Positions 16,685 to 24,464 of a stretch of 64,000 bases of DNA are shown in pieces. The DNA lies in NCBI GenBank assembly GCA_003576705.1, contig QOZS01000004.1:1-64000 (forward strand), read 5' to 3'. The stretch comes from Desertibaculum subflavum (GTDB lineage Bacteria; Pseudomonadota; Alphaproteobacteria; Ferrovibrionales; Ferrovibrionaceae). Numbering within the stretch: the first letter of the stretch is position 1; the number at the start of each line of letters is the position of its first letter. Below the pieces are notes generated by a model, which had not been told where the DNA came from, did no database searches, and saw only the letters and a list, made by a program, of their open reading frames with translations. The translations under genes and the position numbers were made by a program.

Positions 16685-16993
16685 ATGAAGCTTTCGGCGA
16701 AGGCACAACGCTACGTTGAAGCGGCGATCGTCAATCAAGGCGACGCGCGCGCCGTGCGGCTCTGGCGCGAATTCGTGGAATCGGGGGCGGCTCGGATCCC
16801 GCTTACCTTGCTTCCCCTGGTGATCGCGGCGCTGGAAGCAGAGCTGGCTTCATTGCGCGAACAGATCGCGCAATTCGGACCGGACAGCGACGAACACGCA
16901 GATCTCGCCAACGACCTGCATTTCGTGCAGGCGATCGGTGAAGATCTGGCGAAGCAATCCTCGGCAACGACGAGCAAGGCGCAGGCGGTTTAG
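16685..16993 (+). CDS. Small helical protein, possible antitoxin of the preceding gene
   Basis: A 102-residue, apparently all-helical protein (LSAKAQRYVEAAIVNQ at the start; LLPLVIAALEAELASLREQI in the middle) with no signal peptide. It lies 27 bases after the toxin-like gene on the same strand and is similar in size to known antitoxins. I do not recognise a family. The role as antitoxin rests only on order and size. Confidence 0.5.
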   Translation: MKLSAKAQRYVEAAIVNQGDARAVRLWREFVESGAARIPLTLLPLVIAALEAELASLREQIAQFGPDSDEHADLANDLHFVQAIGEDLAKQSSATTSKAQAV

Positions 16994-17049
16994 ATCGGCT
17001 GGCCGTTGGTGGAGAACCGCAAAAGGGCTGTAGGGGCGCCGGGCAGCAG

Positions 17050-17223
17050 ATGCTAACGCGTTCGTTGCAGGTGTTCCTGCTTCTGGTGCTGCTGACGACC
17101 GTCGGCGCGGCGGTCTGGCATTTCTTCCGAGTTGATCGTTGCCTTGATGCCGGTGGCCGATGGAATGACGAGCGGAGCGCATGCGAAGGCGCCCGCGTCG
17201 AAAATGAAGCGCCTCGTTCGTAG
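17050..17223 (+). CDS. Small membrane protein with CxxxGGxWNxxxxxC motif
   Basis: A 57-residue open frame starting at ATG 17050, with one hydrophobic segment (LQVFLLLVLLTTVGAAVWHF, residues 6-25) and then RCLDAGGRWNDERSACEG. The motif Cys-x4-GG-x-W-x6-Cys after one TM segment is seen in many short, uncharacterised proteobacterial envelope proteins; the two Cys may form a periplasmic disulfide. A clear Shine-Dalgarno site is lacking (GGGC only). It is too short for usual gene callers but the composition is that of a real gene. Confidence 0.5.
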   Translation: MLTRSLQVFLLLVLLTTVGAAVWHFFRVDRCLDAGGRWNDERSACEGARVENEAPRS

Positions 17224-17232
17224 CGGCGTCCG

Positions 17233-17622
17233 CTACTCCGCCTTGTGACACACCGCTTCGACATTGTGCCCATCCGGGCTGAGCACGAAGGCGCCGTAAT
17301 AGTTCGGGTGGTAGTGCGGGCGGAGGCCGGGGGCGCCGTTGTCGGTGCCGCCGGCTGAGAGCGCGGCGCGGTGGAAGGCATCCACCGTCTTGCGGTCGGG
17401 CGCGGCGAAGGCGACGTGCAGCGGGCCCTTGAGGGCCGAGCTGCCGGTGCCGATCCAGAAATAGGGCTTGCCGCCGGAGCCGTAGCCGAGCTGGGTCGAG
17501 CCGCCGGTCCGTTCCGGCGTCACTTCCATCAGCATGGCGATGCCGAGCGGCGCCAGCGCCTGGTCGTAGAAGGCGCGGCTGCGGGCGAGATCGGTGACGA
17601 TGAAGCCGATGTGGTCGAGCAT
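17233..17622 (-). CDS. VOC-family (glyoxalase-like) protein
   Basis: A 129-residue single-domain vicinal oxygen chelate protein. Starting at ATG 17622, with AAGGAGG 8 bases upstream, it begins MLDHIGFIVTDLARSRAFYDQAL. It ends with the metal-site pattern YYGAFVLSPDGHNVEAV. Members include glyoxalase I, dioxygenases and antibiotic-resistance proteins. The H of DHIGF and the E of NVEAV would be metal ligands. The substrate cannot be told. It is followed on the same strand by no other gene. Confidence 0.8.
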   Translation of the reverse strand: MLDHIGFIVTDLARSRAFYDQALAPLGIAMLMEVTPERTGGSTQLGYGSGGKPYFWIGTGSSALKGPLHVAFAAPDRKTVDAFHRAALSAGGTDNGAPGLRPHYHPNYYGAFVLSPDGHNVEAVCHKAE

Positions 17623-17641
17623 GCCGCTTCCCTCCTTCGTC

Positions 17642-18226
17642 TCAGGCGATTTCCCATAGCGCGAGCAGCCGCTCGAGACGGCGCTCGACGGAATCGAGAT
17701 CCTCCAGCCGCACCACCGGGCAGGGGACGTGCTTGAGCCAGAGGTCGTGGCGGGCGCGGCTGCGCATGGTGTGGTCGCCATCATCGTACTCGGCGGCCCA
17801 GCGCAGAAAGGCCCGGCTGTGCGCGTGCATCGCGCCGCCCGGATCGATCGCGGCGCCGTAGCGGGCGCGCTCGCGCGCCTCCAATCGTCGCAGGCGCTCA
17901 TCCGTCGGCACGGCGAGGAAGATCACCGTCTGGAAGCGGCGCATCAGCGGATCGCCCCAGCCGGCGAGCGAGCCGGAGAGCACCCAGCCTTGCTTGCGCG
18001 CGTCGAGCGCGGCTTCGAGCTGGGTCAGGCGCTCCGGCATCGGCCGCGCCGCCTGATAGGGCGGGTCGGCCGGCAGCCAGTAGAAATCGTCGGTGTCGAG
18101 ATGGGCGAGGCCGAGCCGTTCGGCCAGCGCGCGGCCGAGCGTCGTCGTGCCCGAGCCGGCGGCGCCGGTCAGATGCAGGCGGCGCGGCGCAGTGGCGCTC
18201 GATTGGGCGAAGAGCGGGTTCGGCAT
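17642..18226 (-). CDS. P-loop nucleotide kinase (adenylate/shikimate-kinase-like)
   Basis: A 194-residue P-loop protein (start taken at ATG 18226; 18238 or 18277 are alternatives, none with a clear Shine-Dalgarno). The Walker A is GAAGSGTTTLG and the substrate region HLDTDDFYWLP, typical of FlaR-like and related small-molecule kinases. LSGSLAGWGD marks the next loop. The substrate is unknown. It lies 20 bases upstream of the VOC gene and may be in its operon. Confidence 0.68.
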   Translation of the reverse strand: MPNPLFAQSSATAPRRLHLTGAAGSGTTTLGRALAERLGLAHLDTDDFYWLPADPPYQAARPMPERLTQLEAALDARKQGWVLSGSLAGWGDPLMRRFQTVIFLAVPTDERLRRLEARERARYGAAIDPGGAMHAHSRAFLRWAAEYDDGDHTMRSRARHDLWLKHVPCPVVRLEDLDSVERRLERLLALWEIA

Positions 18227-18363
18227 GGCCGCGATCATCCCCGGGATGCGGCTGGCGGCGATGCGACTACCTGTCACGTCCGCGTGACGTCACGCAAGCG
18301 TGGATTGAGCGGCGGCATGCTTTTCCCCGATAAGGCAAGCGCACCTTTTCGGGGAGGCTGCAC

Positions 18364-18705
18364 ATGACCATGAAATTGTGGACGGCGCCGCGCCTCGCGG
18401 CGCTGGGCTTGAGCCTGGGCGCCGGCGCGGCGCTGGCGGCGGCGGGCAACGAGATCAAGGTGTCGATGGTCGGCTCGACCTATGCGCCGGGTGAGGTGAA
18501 GGCCAAGGTCGGCGACACGCTGGTCTTCTCCAACGACGACTTCACGACGCACTGGGTCTATGTGCCGACGCAAGGCTATCAGGTCAGCCGCGCCGAGCTG
18601 AAGGAGGGCGAGACGTTCAAGCTGAGCTTGCGCCGGGCCGGCAGCTTCCGCGTCGCCTGCGGCCTGCACGAGAACATGGTCATGACCGTCACGGTCGCGA
18701 ATTGA
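18364..18705 (+). CDS. Periplasmic cupredoxin (amicyanin/plastocyanin-like)
   Basis: A 113-residue protein with a Sec signal peptide (cut near AALA-AAG, about residue 26) and a single cupredoxin domain. The type 1 copper ligands are all present: H63 (DFTTHWVY), C99, H102 and M105 (CGLHENM). The C-x2-H-x2-M spacing is that of amicyanin-type proteins. It should be a soluble electron carrier. The stop is 11 bases from the cytochrome P460 start, implying a joint operon with electron transfer between the two. Confidence 0.8.
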   Translation: MTMKLWTAPRLAALGLSLGAGAALAAAGNEIKVSMVGSTYAPGEVKAKVGDTLVFSNDDFTTHWVYVPTQGYQVSRAELKEGETFKLSLRRAGSFRVACGLHENMVMTVTVAN

Positions 18706-18716
18706 AGGGGGCATCC

Positions 18717-19256
18717 ATGCGCATGCACAGAATGGCTCTGGCGGCCGGCGCGCTCGTGCTTGGCCTCGCGCTTCCGACCCTGGCGGGCCCGGAGCGGATC
18801 GTGTTCCCGAAGGATTACGCGAGCGCCTATGTGCCGCTCGGCGCCGTCGACCGCTACGACAGCAAGATGATCCGCAGCGTCTTCATCAACCCCGAGGCCT
18901 ATAAGAGCTATCAGGCGGGCAAGCCGCTGCCGGACGGCACCGTGCTGGTGCTGGAGCAGCGCCCGGCCAAGCTCGGCGCCGACGGCCAGCCCGAGCTCGA
19001 CGCGCAAGGGCGGTTCCAGCCGGGCGGCGCGCCCGGCTTCATCGGCATGCAGGCGAAGAAGGCCGGCTGGGGCGCCGACGTGCCGGCGGCGCTGCGCAAC
19101 GGCGACTGGGAATATGCCGCCTTCAAGCCGGACGGCACGCTCAACCCGGCGGTCAAGCTCGAGCCCTGCTTCGGCTGCCACCAGCCGCGCGGCGCCGAGG
19201 ACCACACCTTCATCGGCTGGCGGGTGATGAACGACCTTAGGGCGGCGGGGAAGTAA
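18717..19256 (+). CDS. Cytochrome P460 family protein
   Basis: A 179-residue periplasmic c-type haem protein. Start ATG 18717 follows AGGGGG at 5 bases; the signal peptide ends near ALPTLAG (about residue 23). One haem-binding motif CFGCH (151-155) lies near the C-terminus, and the fold pattern (FPKDYASAYVPLG, then FINPEAYKSY) is that of cytochrome P460. Classical P460 oxidises hydroxylamine or nitric oxide; many relatives are of unknown role. The crosslinking Lys of true P460 cannot be confirmed by eye. Next to the cupredoxin gene it may form a small redox pair. Confidence 0.78.
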   Translation: MRMHRMALAAGALVLGLALPTLAGPERIVFPKDYASAYVPLGAVDRYDSKMIRSVFINPEAYKSYQAGKPLPDGTVLVLEQRPAKLGADGQPELDAQGRFQPGGAPGFIGMQAKKAGWGADVPAALRNGDWEYAAFKPDGTLNPAVKLEPCFGCHQPRGAEDHTFIGWRVMNDLRAAGK

Positions 19257-19274
19257 CGGGCGTTACTACTCTTA

Positions 19275-19380
19275 CGTCATGGCCGGGCCCAGTTCTGAGT
19301 TCGAGATCTGGCCGGCCATCCACGTCTATGGCCAGTGCTGCGGAGAGCCGTGGATGACCGGGACAAGCCCGGTCATGACG
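19275..19380. repeat. 106-base palindromic intergenic element
   Basis: Outer arms CGTCATGGCCGGG (19275-19287) and CCCGGTCATGACG (19368-19380) pair with few mismatches, and inner arms CCATCCACG and CGTGGATG pair around a central loop, so the whole forms one long imperfect hairpin. The 'CGTCATGGCCGGGC...CCATCCACG' sequence is a well known alphaproteobacterial intergenic repeat. It lies between the convergent P460 and OmpA-type genes and may stop transcription from both sides. Confidence 0.75.
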
Positions 19381-19407
19381 CACTTGGTTGCGATTTTCGC
19401 CAGGCCC

Positions 19408-20559
19408 TCAGCGCACGTAGACGTGCACTTCGTTGGTCGGGGTCTGGGTGCTGGTGGTGGAAGAGAGCGAGATGCGGCCGGCCGGCAGGCCCATATCGGT
19501 GAGGGTGCGCAGCACGCGCTCGGCGTTGCGGCGCGACTGGTTCTGGTTCAGCGCGGCCTGGCCGGTATTGGCGCCCTGGTTGGAAGCGATGGCGACGAGG
19601 TCGAACTGCGCCTGCGGGCGGCGCTCCAGCGCCTTGGCGACGGCGGTGTAGAGCGCCTGCTGATAGGGCGGGTTCGGCTGGTCGAAGCGGATCACCACCA
19701 GCGGCTGGCGGCCATCCGGCGCGATCACCGCCGCGCGCCCGCCGCCGACCACGGCCGGGCCGGCGCCCGGATCGCCGACCGCGCGATAGGCGCGGTTGGC
19801 GAGGGAGCCGCCATAGAGCTCGCCGTTCTTGATCGAGAGCGACAGCGCGGTGAGGTTGGCGCGCTCGTTGCCGACATAGGTGGTCTGGCGCGAGATGTCT
19901 TCCGACAGCTCGTTGAGCTGGCGGTCGATCAGCACCACCGCCTTGTTGACCTGGTCCTCCAGGATGGCGATCTGGCGGTGATCCTCGTCGATCGCGCCGG
20001 AGAGCGTGTAGGTCGCCCGCGCGGCGTCGAGCAGATAGGCGGCGAGCGCCGAATCGGCGGCCACTTCGTTCGCCAGGCTGTTCATCGCCGCGATGTCGGT
20101 GGAGATGCGGTCGAGATCGGCCTGGGCCTGGTTCCATTGCTGCACCAGCACCGGGTTGCCCGGCGTGGTGCCGAGCTGCAGCCGGGTGGTGATGGCGGCG
20201 ACGGTGCCGTGATAGCGCTGCGAGTTCTCGGTGGTCGCGTTGCGGATCAGCTGCAGCTGGGCCGAGCGCTGGTTGACCACGCCTTCGAGCTGGCCGAGCT
20301 CGCTCCTGAGCTGCTGCACCTTCTGGCCGACATAGGTGCCGGTCGGCTGCAGGCCGGCGGCCGGCGAAGGCGCGGGCGGCGGCGCGGCGACCTGCGCGGT
20401 CTGTACCGGTGCCGAAGCGGGCGGCGGGGCGGCCTGGGCAGGCGGCGCCGGCGGCGCATCGCCGGAGACACTCGGCCACAGCACGTCGGAAGCGAAGGAA
20501 CAGCCCCCGAGCAGCACCGCAATCAGGAAGAGAGAAGCCGTGGAGCCGCGTAGAGCCAT
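19408..20559 (-). CDS. OmpA-type outer-membrane lipoprotein
   Basis: A 383-residue lipoprotein: the lipobox LLGGC comes at the end of a short signal peptide (residues 1-20 from ATG 20559), followed by a Pro/Ala-rich linker, a long helical region (about 70-230) and a C-terminal OmpA-like domain ending NQSRRNAERVLRTLTDMGLP...VHVYVR. The OmpA motif here lacks a recognisable TD..G..xxN..LS block but the NxxLSxxRA equivalent NQNQSRRNAERV is present, so binding to peptidoglycan is likely. It would anchor the outer membrane. Confidence 0.72.
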   Translation of the reverse strand: MALRGSTASLFLIAVLLGGCSFASDVLWPSVSGDAPPAPPAQAAPPPASAPVQTAQVAAPPPAPSPAAGLQPTGTYVGQKVQQLRSELGQLEGVVNQRSAQLQLIRNATTENSQRYHGTVAAITTRLQLGTTPGNPVLVQQWNQAQADLDRISTDIAAMNSLANEVAADSALAAYLLDAARATYTLSGAIDEDHRQIAILEDQVNKAVVLIDRQLNELSEDISRQTTYVGNERANLTALSLSIKNGELYGGSLANRAYRAVGDPGAGPAVVGGGRAAVIAPDGRQPLVVIRFDQPNPPYQQALYTAVAKALERRPQAQFDLVAIASNQGANTGQAALNQNQSRRNAERVLRTLTDMGLPAGRISLSSTTSTQTPTNEVHVYVR

Positions 20560-20872
20560 GCGCAACCGTTCTGTCCTATCTCGCTCCCGGGACGCGGCGC
20601 GCGCGAGGCGACGCCACGGCCGCGCCGGCCCAACGCGATTACGTCCGAGCCCCCCTTTGCGAGGCGCGCATATTAGCCACACCGGCGAAGCAGCCACAAG
20701 GTAGTTCGCGCGTTCATAAGATGTCGTTAATGGCGATTTCCCCGCCCCTGTCGCATGTTGGTGACAAGTTAACCAATTTGATCGACATTCTGACAACACA
20801 GTCGATTCGCCCCGAGTCGCGGCCCGAGTCGCCGGGCGGCCAGAACGGGCGAGCAGGAGGAGTCCGAAGCCG
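20560..20872. promoter_or_regulatory. Divergent promoter region of the OmpA-type and hisE genes
   Basis: No gene is seen in these 313 bases. An AT-richer part at about 20700-20815 contains TTGGT (20758-20762) and ACCAA (20772-20776) as a 5-base inverted repeat with a 9-base spacer, which may be an operator. No -35/-10 pair convinced me. GGAGGAG sits before the hisE start. Confidence 0.35.
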
Positions 20873-21202
20873 ATGCAGCCGATGAACGGGGCCGTGGTGC
20901 AGCGCCTGTACGATCTGATCGTCAGCCGCCGCGGCGTCGATCCGGAGCGGTCTTACGTCGCCCGCCTGTTCCAGAAGGGCCGGCCGAAAATGGCCCAGAA
21001 GGTGGGCGAAGAGGCCGTCGAGGTCTCGATCGCGGCCATGCAGCACGACCACGACCACATGGTGAGCGAGAGCGCCGACCTGCTGTTCCATCTGCTGGTG
21101 CTGTGGGCCGATGCCGGCATCCGCCCGTCCGAGGTCTGGGCCGAGCTCGAGCGCCGCGAAGGCACGTCGGGCGTCGACGAGAAGAAGCAGCGCGTCGCCT
21201 AG
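20873..21202 (+). CDS. hisE: Phosphoribosyl-ATP pyrophosphatase
   Basis: Second step of histidine synthesis: hydrolysis of phosphoribosyl-ATP to phosphoribosyl-AMP. The 109-residue protein is the usual HisE length and has the MazG-like metal motifs KVGEEAVEVSIAA and ESADLLFHLLVLW, with RSYVARLFQKGRPKMAQK before them. It stands apart from other his genes in this window, with a HIT-family gene 47 bases downstream. Confidence 0.93.
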   Translation: MQPMNGAVVQRLYDLIVSRRGVDPERSYVARLFQKGRPKMAQKVGEEAVEVSIAAMQHDHDHMVSESADLLFHLLVLWADAGIRPSEVWAELERREGTSGVDEKKQRVA

Positions 21203-21249
21203 AGGCGCCTCTCGATCTAGACTGGCCGGGACAAGTCCCGGAGCGGTTC

Positions 21250-21612
21250 ATGGCCTACGATTCGAACAATGTCTTCGCGCGCATCCTGCGCGGCGAGCTG
21301 CCGTGCAAGAAGGTGCATGAGACGGCGCACAGCCTCGCCTTCCACGACATCAATCCGCTGGCGCCGACCCATGTGCTGGTGATCCCGAAGGGCGCCTACG
21401 AAAGCCTGGCGGACTTCACCGCCAAGGCGACCGATGCCGAGCTTGCCGACTTCACCCGCGCCATCGGCGAGGTGGCGCGCATGGTGGGCGCCGAGCCGGG
21501 CGGCTATCGCATCCTGGCCAATAGCGGGACGGATGCGAACCAGGAAGTGCCGCACCTGCATGTGCACGTATTCGCCGGCCGCAATCTGGGGCCGATGCTG
21601 AAGCGGGCCTGA
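21250..21612 (+). CDS. HIT-family nucleotide-binding hydrolase
   Basis: A 120-residue histidine-triad protein of the HinT type that hydrolyses nucleoside phosphoramidates in the cytoplasm. It has FARILRGELPCKKVHE near the start and the triad HLHVHVFAG (HxHxHxx) near the end. Start ATG 21250 has GGAG 8 bases upstream. A short hairpin, CCGGGAC AAGT-CCCGG, lies just before it (about 21226-21241). Likely co-transcribed with hisE. Confidence 0.9.
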   Translation: MAYDSNNVFARILRGELPCKKVHETAHSLAFHDINPLAPTHVLVIPKGAYESLADFTAKATDAELADFTRAIGEVARMVGAEPGGYRILANSGTDANQEVPHLHVHVFAGRNLGPMLKRA

Positions 21613-21614
21613 CT

Positions 21615-23381
21615 TCAGGCTTTGGCCCCGCCCTCTTCGGCCACCGCCGCCGCCGCGGAGAGCACGCGGTCGAGGTCCTGGGCGTCGGCGATGATGTAGG
21701 CGGCGAGCACCTCGCTGCGGCCGCGCACGTCGAGATCCATGCGCGGGAACACCTTGAGGTTGACGCCGGCGCGCTTGCCGACCCGCTTCGACACCACGAG
21801 CTGGGCGCCGAATTCCTTGGTGATGGTCTCGAGCCGGCTCGCCGTGTTGACGGCATCGCCGATTGCCGTCACCGACATCACCCGGCCATGCCCCATCTCG
21901 CCGACGATCACCGTGCCGGCATGGATGCCGATGCCGATGCGGAGCGGCTCCGACAGGTCGTTCGCCAGGTTCTGGTTGAGCTGGCGCAGCGCGATCGACA
22001 TGTCGCGCGCGGCGACCAGCGCCTGGGCGCAGCCGCGGCCGCTGTCGGTATCGAGGCCGAACAGCGCCATCACGCCGTCGCCGATGAACTTGTCGACCGT
22101 GCCGCCGGCATGCTCGATCGCCTCGCCCATGGCGCGGAAATACTGGTTCATCACGAAGACGACGTCATAGGGCAGCTTCTTTTCGGAGAAGCGGGTGAAG
22201 GCGCGCAGATCGGCGAACAGGATGGCGATCTCGCGCTCGCTGCCCTGGTGGTCGGCCGGGCGCTGGAAGCCGTCGCGCGCCGAGGCGGTGGGCGGCAAGA
22301 GCGGCGTCACCTGCAGGTCGTGGGTCGGCCGGACCTGGCAGGCGAGGCGCACGCCTTCCGGCGCGCCGATGCGGGCCAGCACCGTGAGCTCGTCCTCGCC
22401 GGCCGGCTCGACCTCCGCCTTGCCGTCGCCGAGCCGGATGCGGCAGGTCGAGCAGCGGCCGCGGCCGCCACAGACCGAGGCATGCGGGATGCCGGAGAGC
22501 CGGCTTGCCTCCAGCACCGAGGTGCCGCGGCGCACGTTGACGCGGCGCTCGCCCGGATAGCTCAAGACGATGAAGTCGCGCCGCCGCTCGAAGGCGCCGC
22601 GGGCCAGCCGGGCGGCGAACAGCACGCCGAGCAGCGCGGCGAAGCCGATCTGCGCCCGGTCGGTCATCTCCTGCACCCAGACCGGCGCGGCGGGCGGCAG
22701 CGCGCGCAGCGGCGCCACCAGGCGCGCGCGATAGATCGGGTCGGCGAGGCGCGCCTCGAGCTGGCGGCCGCCATCGACGAAGCCGACGATGGCGAGCACC
22801 GGCAGCAGCAGCGCCGCCGGATAGAGGAAGCGGCGCAAGGTCGGGTAGTAGGGCTTGAGCCGCAGCCAGAAATGCACGCCCATCGAGCCATGCGTCCAGG
22901 CGATCAGGATCAGCAGGCACTGGGTGAGGCCGAGCTCCGGCTTCTGCACCCAGAGCGCGAGCAGCACCAGCGCGTAGCTGTCGTCGAGCCCGAACATCTC
23001 GTGCGCGCCGCGATTGGCGATGGCGTGCTGCGCCACCAGGAGCGGCACGCAGAGGCCGAGCGCGATCTGCAGGTATTCCGGCCAGCCGACCGCGCGCCAG
23101 CCGCGCTTCCTGAAGATCGAGGTGAGCACCAGCGAGAGATGCAGGATGGCGGCGCCATACAGCGCGATCGTGCCGATCCAGCCGCGCCAGAGCCAGGTGA
23201 AGACCTCGCGGCCGAGCTCCATCGCGTCGAGCCCGAACAGCCCGAGCGCGTGATTCAGGAGATGCGTGCCGACGAAGGTGAAGAGCGTGAGCCCGCTCGC
23301 CAGCCGGAGCCGGCCGAACCAGTCGATCGAGCGCCAGTCGAACCGGAGCGCGCGCGCCCGCAGGGCCGATGCGTTATCCAA
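21615..23381 (-). CDS. Membrane-anchored class III adenylate cyclase with 2Fe-2S ferredoxin domain
   Basis: A 588-residue fusion. Residues about 20-270 hold six or so hydrophobic segments with conserved His pairs (FVGTHLLNHALGLFG, AWTHGSMGVHFW), like the haem-B anchor of succinate/fumarate dehydrogenase. Residues about 275-365 form a plant-type 2Fe-2S ferredoxin (SVCGGRGRCSTCRI and the later Cys of ACQV). Residues about 385-575 are a class III cyclase: metal Asp in ILFADLRAFTRF and FIGDGVMALFG, substrate Lys in VDKFIGDG, Asn/Arg in GDAVNTASRLE. It probably makes cAMP in response to the redox state of quinone or haem. It overlaps the adenosine kinase gene by 8 bases. Confidence 0.85.
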   Translation of the reverse strand: MDNASALRARALRFDWRSIDWFGRLRLASGLTLFTFVGTHLLNHALGLFGLDAMELGREVFTWLWRGWIGTIALYGAAILHLSLVLTSIFRKRGWRAVGWPEYLQIALGLCVPLLVAQHAIANRGAHEMFGLDDSYALVLLALWVQKPELGLTQCLLILIAWTHGSMGVHFWLRLKPYYPTLRRFLYPAALLLPVLAIVGFVDGGRQLEARLADPIYRARLVAPLRALPPAAPVWVQEMTDRAQIGFAALLGVLFAARLARGAFERRRDFIVLSYPGERRVNVRRGTSVLEASRLSGIPHASVCGGRGRCSTCRIRLGDGKAEVEPAGEDELTVLARIGAPEGVRLACQVRPTHDLQVTPLLPPTASARDGFQRPADHQGSEREIAILFADLRAFTRFSEKKLPYDVVFVMNQYFRAMGEAIEHAGGTVDKFIGDGVMALFGLDTDSGRGCAQALVAARDMSIALRQLNQNLANDLSEPLRIGIGIHAGTVIVGEMGHGRVMSVTAIGDAVNTASRLETITKEFGAQLVVSKRVGKRAGVNLKVFPRMDLDVRGRSEVLAAYIIADAQDLDRVLSAAAAVAEEGGAKA

Positions 23382-24369
23382 GCTGGCCCTGCAGCGCCTC
23401 GCGCAGCGCGACCTGCGGCCGGGCGCCCATCTGCTGGATGATCGCGCCGGCGCAAAGCCCGCCGAGCCGGGCGCATTCGGCGAGCGCGCGGCCGCGAGTG
23501 AAGCCGAACAGGAAGCCTGCGGCGTAGAGATCGCCGGCGCCGGTGGTGTCGATCAGCTGCTTGATCGGCGCCGCATCGACGACATGCACCTCGTCGCCCT
23601 TGGCGTTGACCACGACGGAGCCTTTCTCGGAGCGGGTCAGCGCAACGATGCCGGGCAGCTTGCGCGCTTCCTGCAGCGCCTCGTCGAAGCTCTTGGCCTC
23701 GAACAGCGACAGGATCTCCGCCTCGTTGGCGAACAGGATGTCGATCTCGCCGTTCGCGAGTTCCAGGAACTCGCGCCGGTAGCGGTCGACGCAGAAGCCG
23801 TCGGAGAGCGAGAGCGAGGTCTTCCGCCCGGCCGCCTTGGCGGCGCGGATCGCCTTGCGGAACGCCTCCTTCGCGCGCGGCGGATCCCAGAGATAACCTT
23901 CGAGATAGGTGACTTGCGCCTGCGCCACCTGGTCGGGATCGACGTCGTCCGGCCCGAGCTCGACGCAGGCGCCGAGATAGGTGTGCATGGTGCGCTGGCC
24001 GTCCGGCGTGACATGGACCAGGCAGCGCGCGGTGGACGGCCCGCTCTTCGCCGGCGGCGTGGTGAAGGCGACGCCGAGCGCGCGGATGTCGTGCGCGAAG
24101 ACCTGGCCGAGCTGGTCGTCGCGCACCTTCCCCACATAGCCGGCCTTGGCGCCGAGCGAGGCGAGGCCGGCGATGGTGTTGGCGGCCGAGCCGCCGGAGC
24201 ATTCGACCCCCGGCCCCATATCGCGGTACAGGCTGTCGGCGCGGGCGGCGTCGATCAGGTTCATCGAGCCCTTGGCCGCCTTGTGCCGCGCGAGGAAAGC
24301 ATCGTCGGCCCGCGCCAGCACATCGACGATCGCATTGCCGATGCCGAGCACGTCGAGCGCAGCCGCCAT
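23374..24369 (-). CDS. Adenosine kinase (PfkB family)
   Basis: A 331-residue sugar/nucleoside kinase of the ribokinase family. Start ATG 24369 follows AGGGTGA. N-terminal GNAIVDVLA and GGSAANTIAGLASLG are the PfkB substrate loop, and DTTGAGDLYAAGFLFG is the second PfkB signature with the catalytic Asp. The sequence style is that of alphaproteobacterial adenosine kinase. Its stop overlaps the cyclase start by 8 bases, so the two genes are an operon, and adenosine salvage beside a cAMP-making enzyme may be more than chance. Confidence 0.88.
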   Translation of the reverse strand: MAAALDVLGIGNAIVDVLARADDAFLARHKAAKGSMNLIDAARADSLYRDMGPGVECSGGSAANTIAGLASLGAKAGYVGKVRDDQLGQVFAHDIRALGVAFTTPPAKSGPSTARCLVHVTPDGQRTMHTYLGACVELGPDDVDPDQVAQAQVTYLEGYLWDPPRAKEAFRKAIRAAKAAGRKTSLSLSDGFCVDRYRREFLELANGEIDILFANEAEILSLFEAKSFDEALQEARKLPGIVALTRSEKGSVVVNAKGDEVHVVDAAPIKQLIDTTGAGDLYAAGFLFGFTRGRALAECARLGGLCAGAIIQQMGARPQVALREALQGQLG

Positions 24370-24464
24370 GTGAATCACCCTGTGAATCGGAAAAGTCGGC
24401 CGGAGTATAGGCGGCGAAGGCTCGCCCACAACCTCACAGGCCAGTCAGGAGCCTGCTGGGTGCC

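Noticed and set aside
21226..21241. CCGGGAC/GTCCCGG hairpin before the HIT gene as a terminator
   Set aside because: No T run follows and the hisE-HIT spacing is short; more likely a minor structure.
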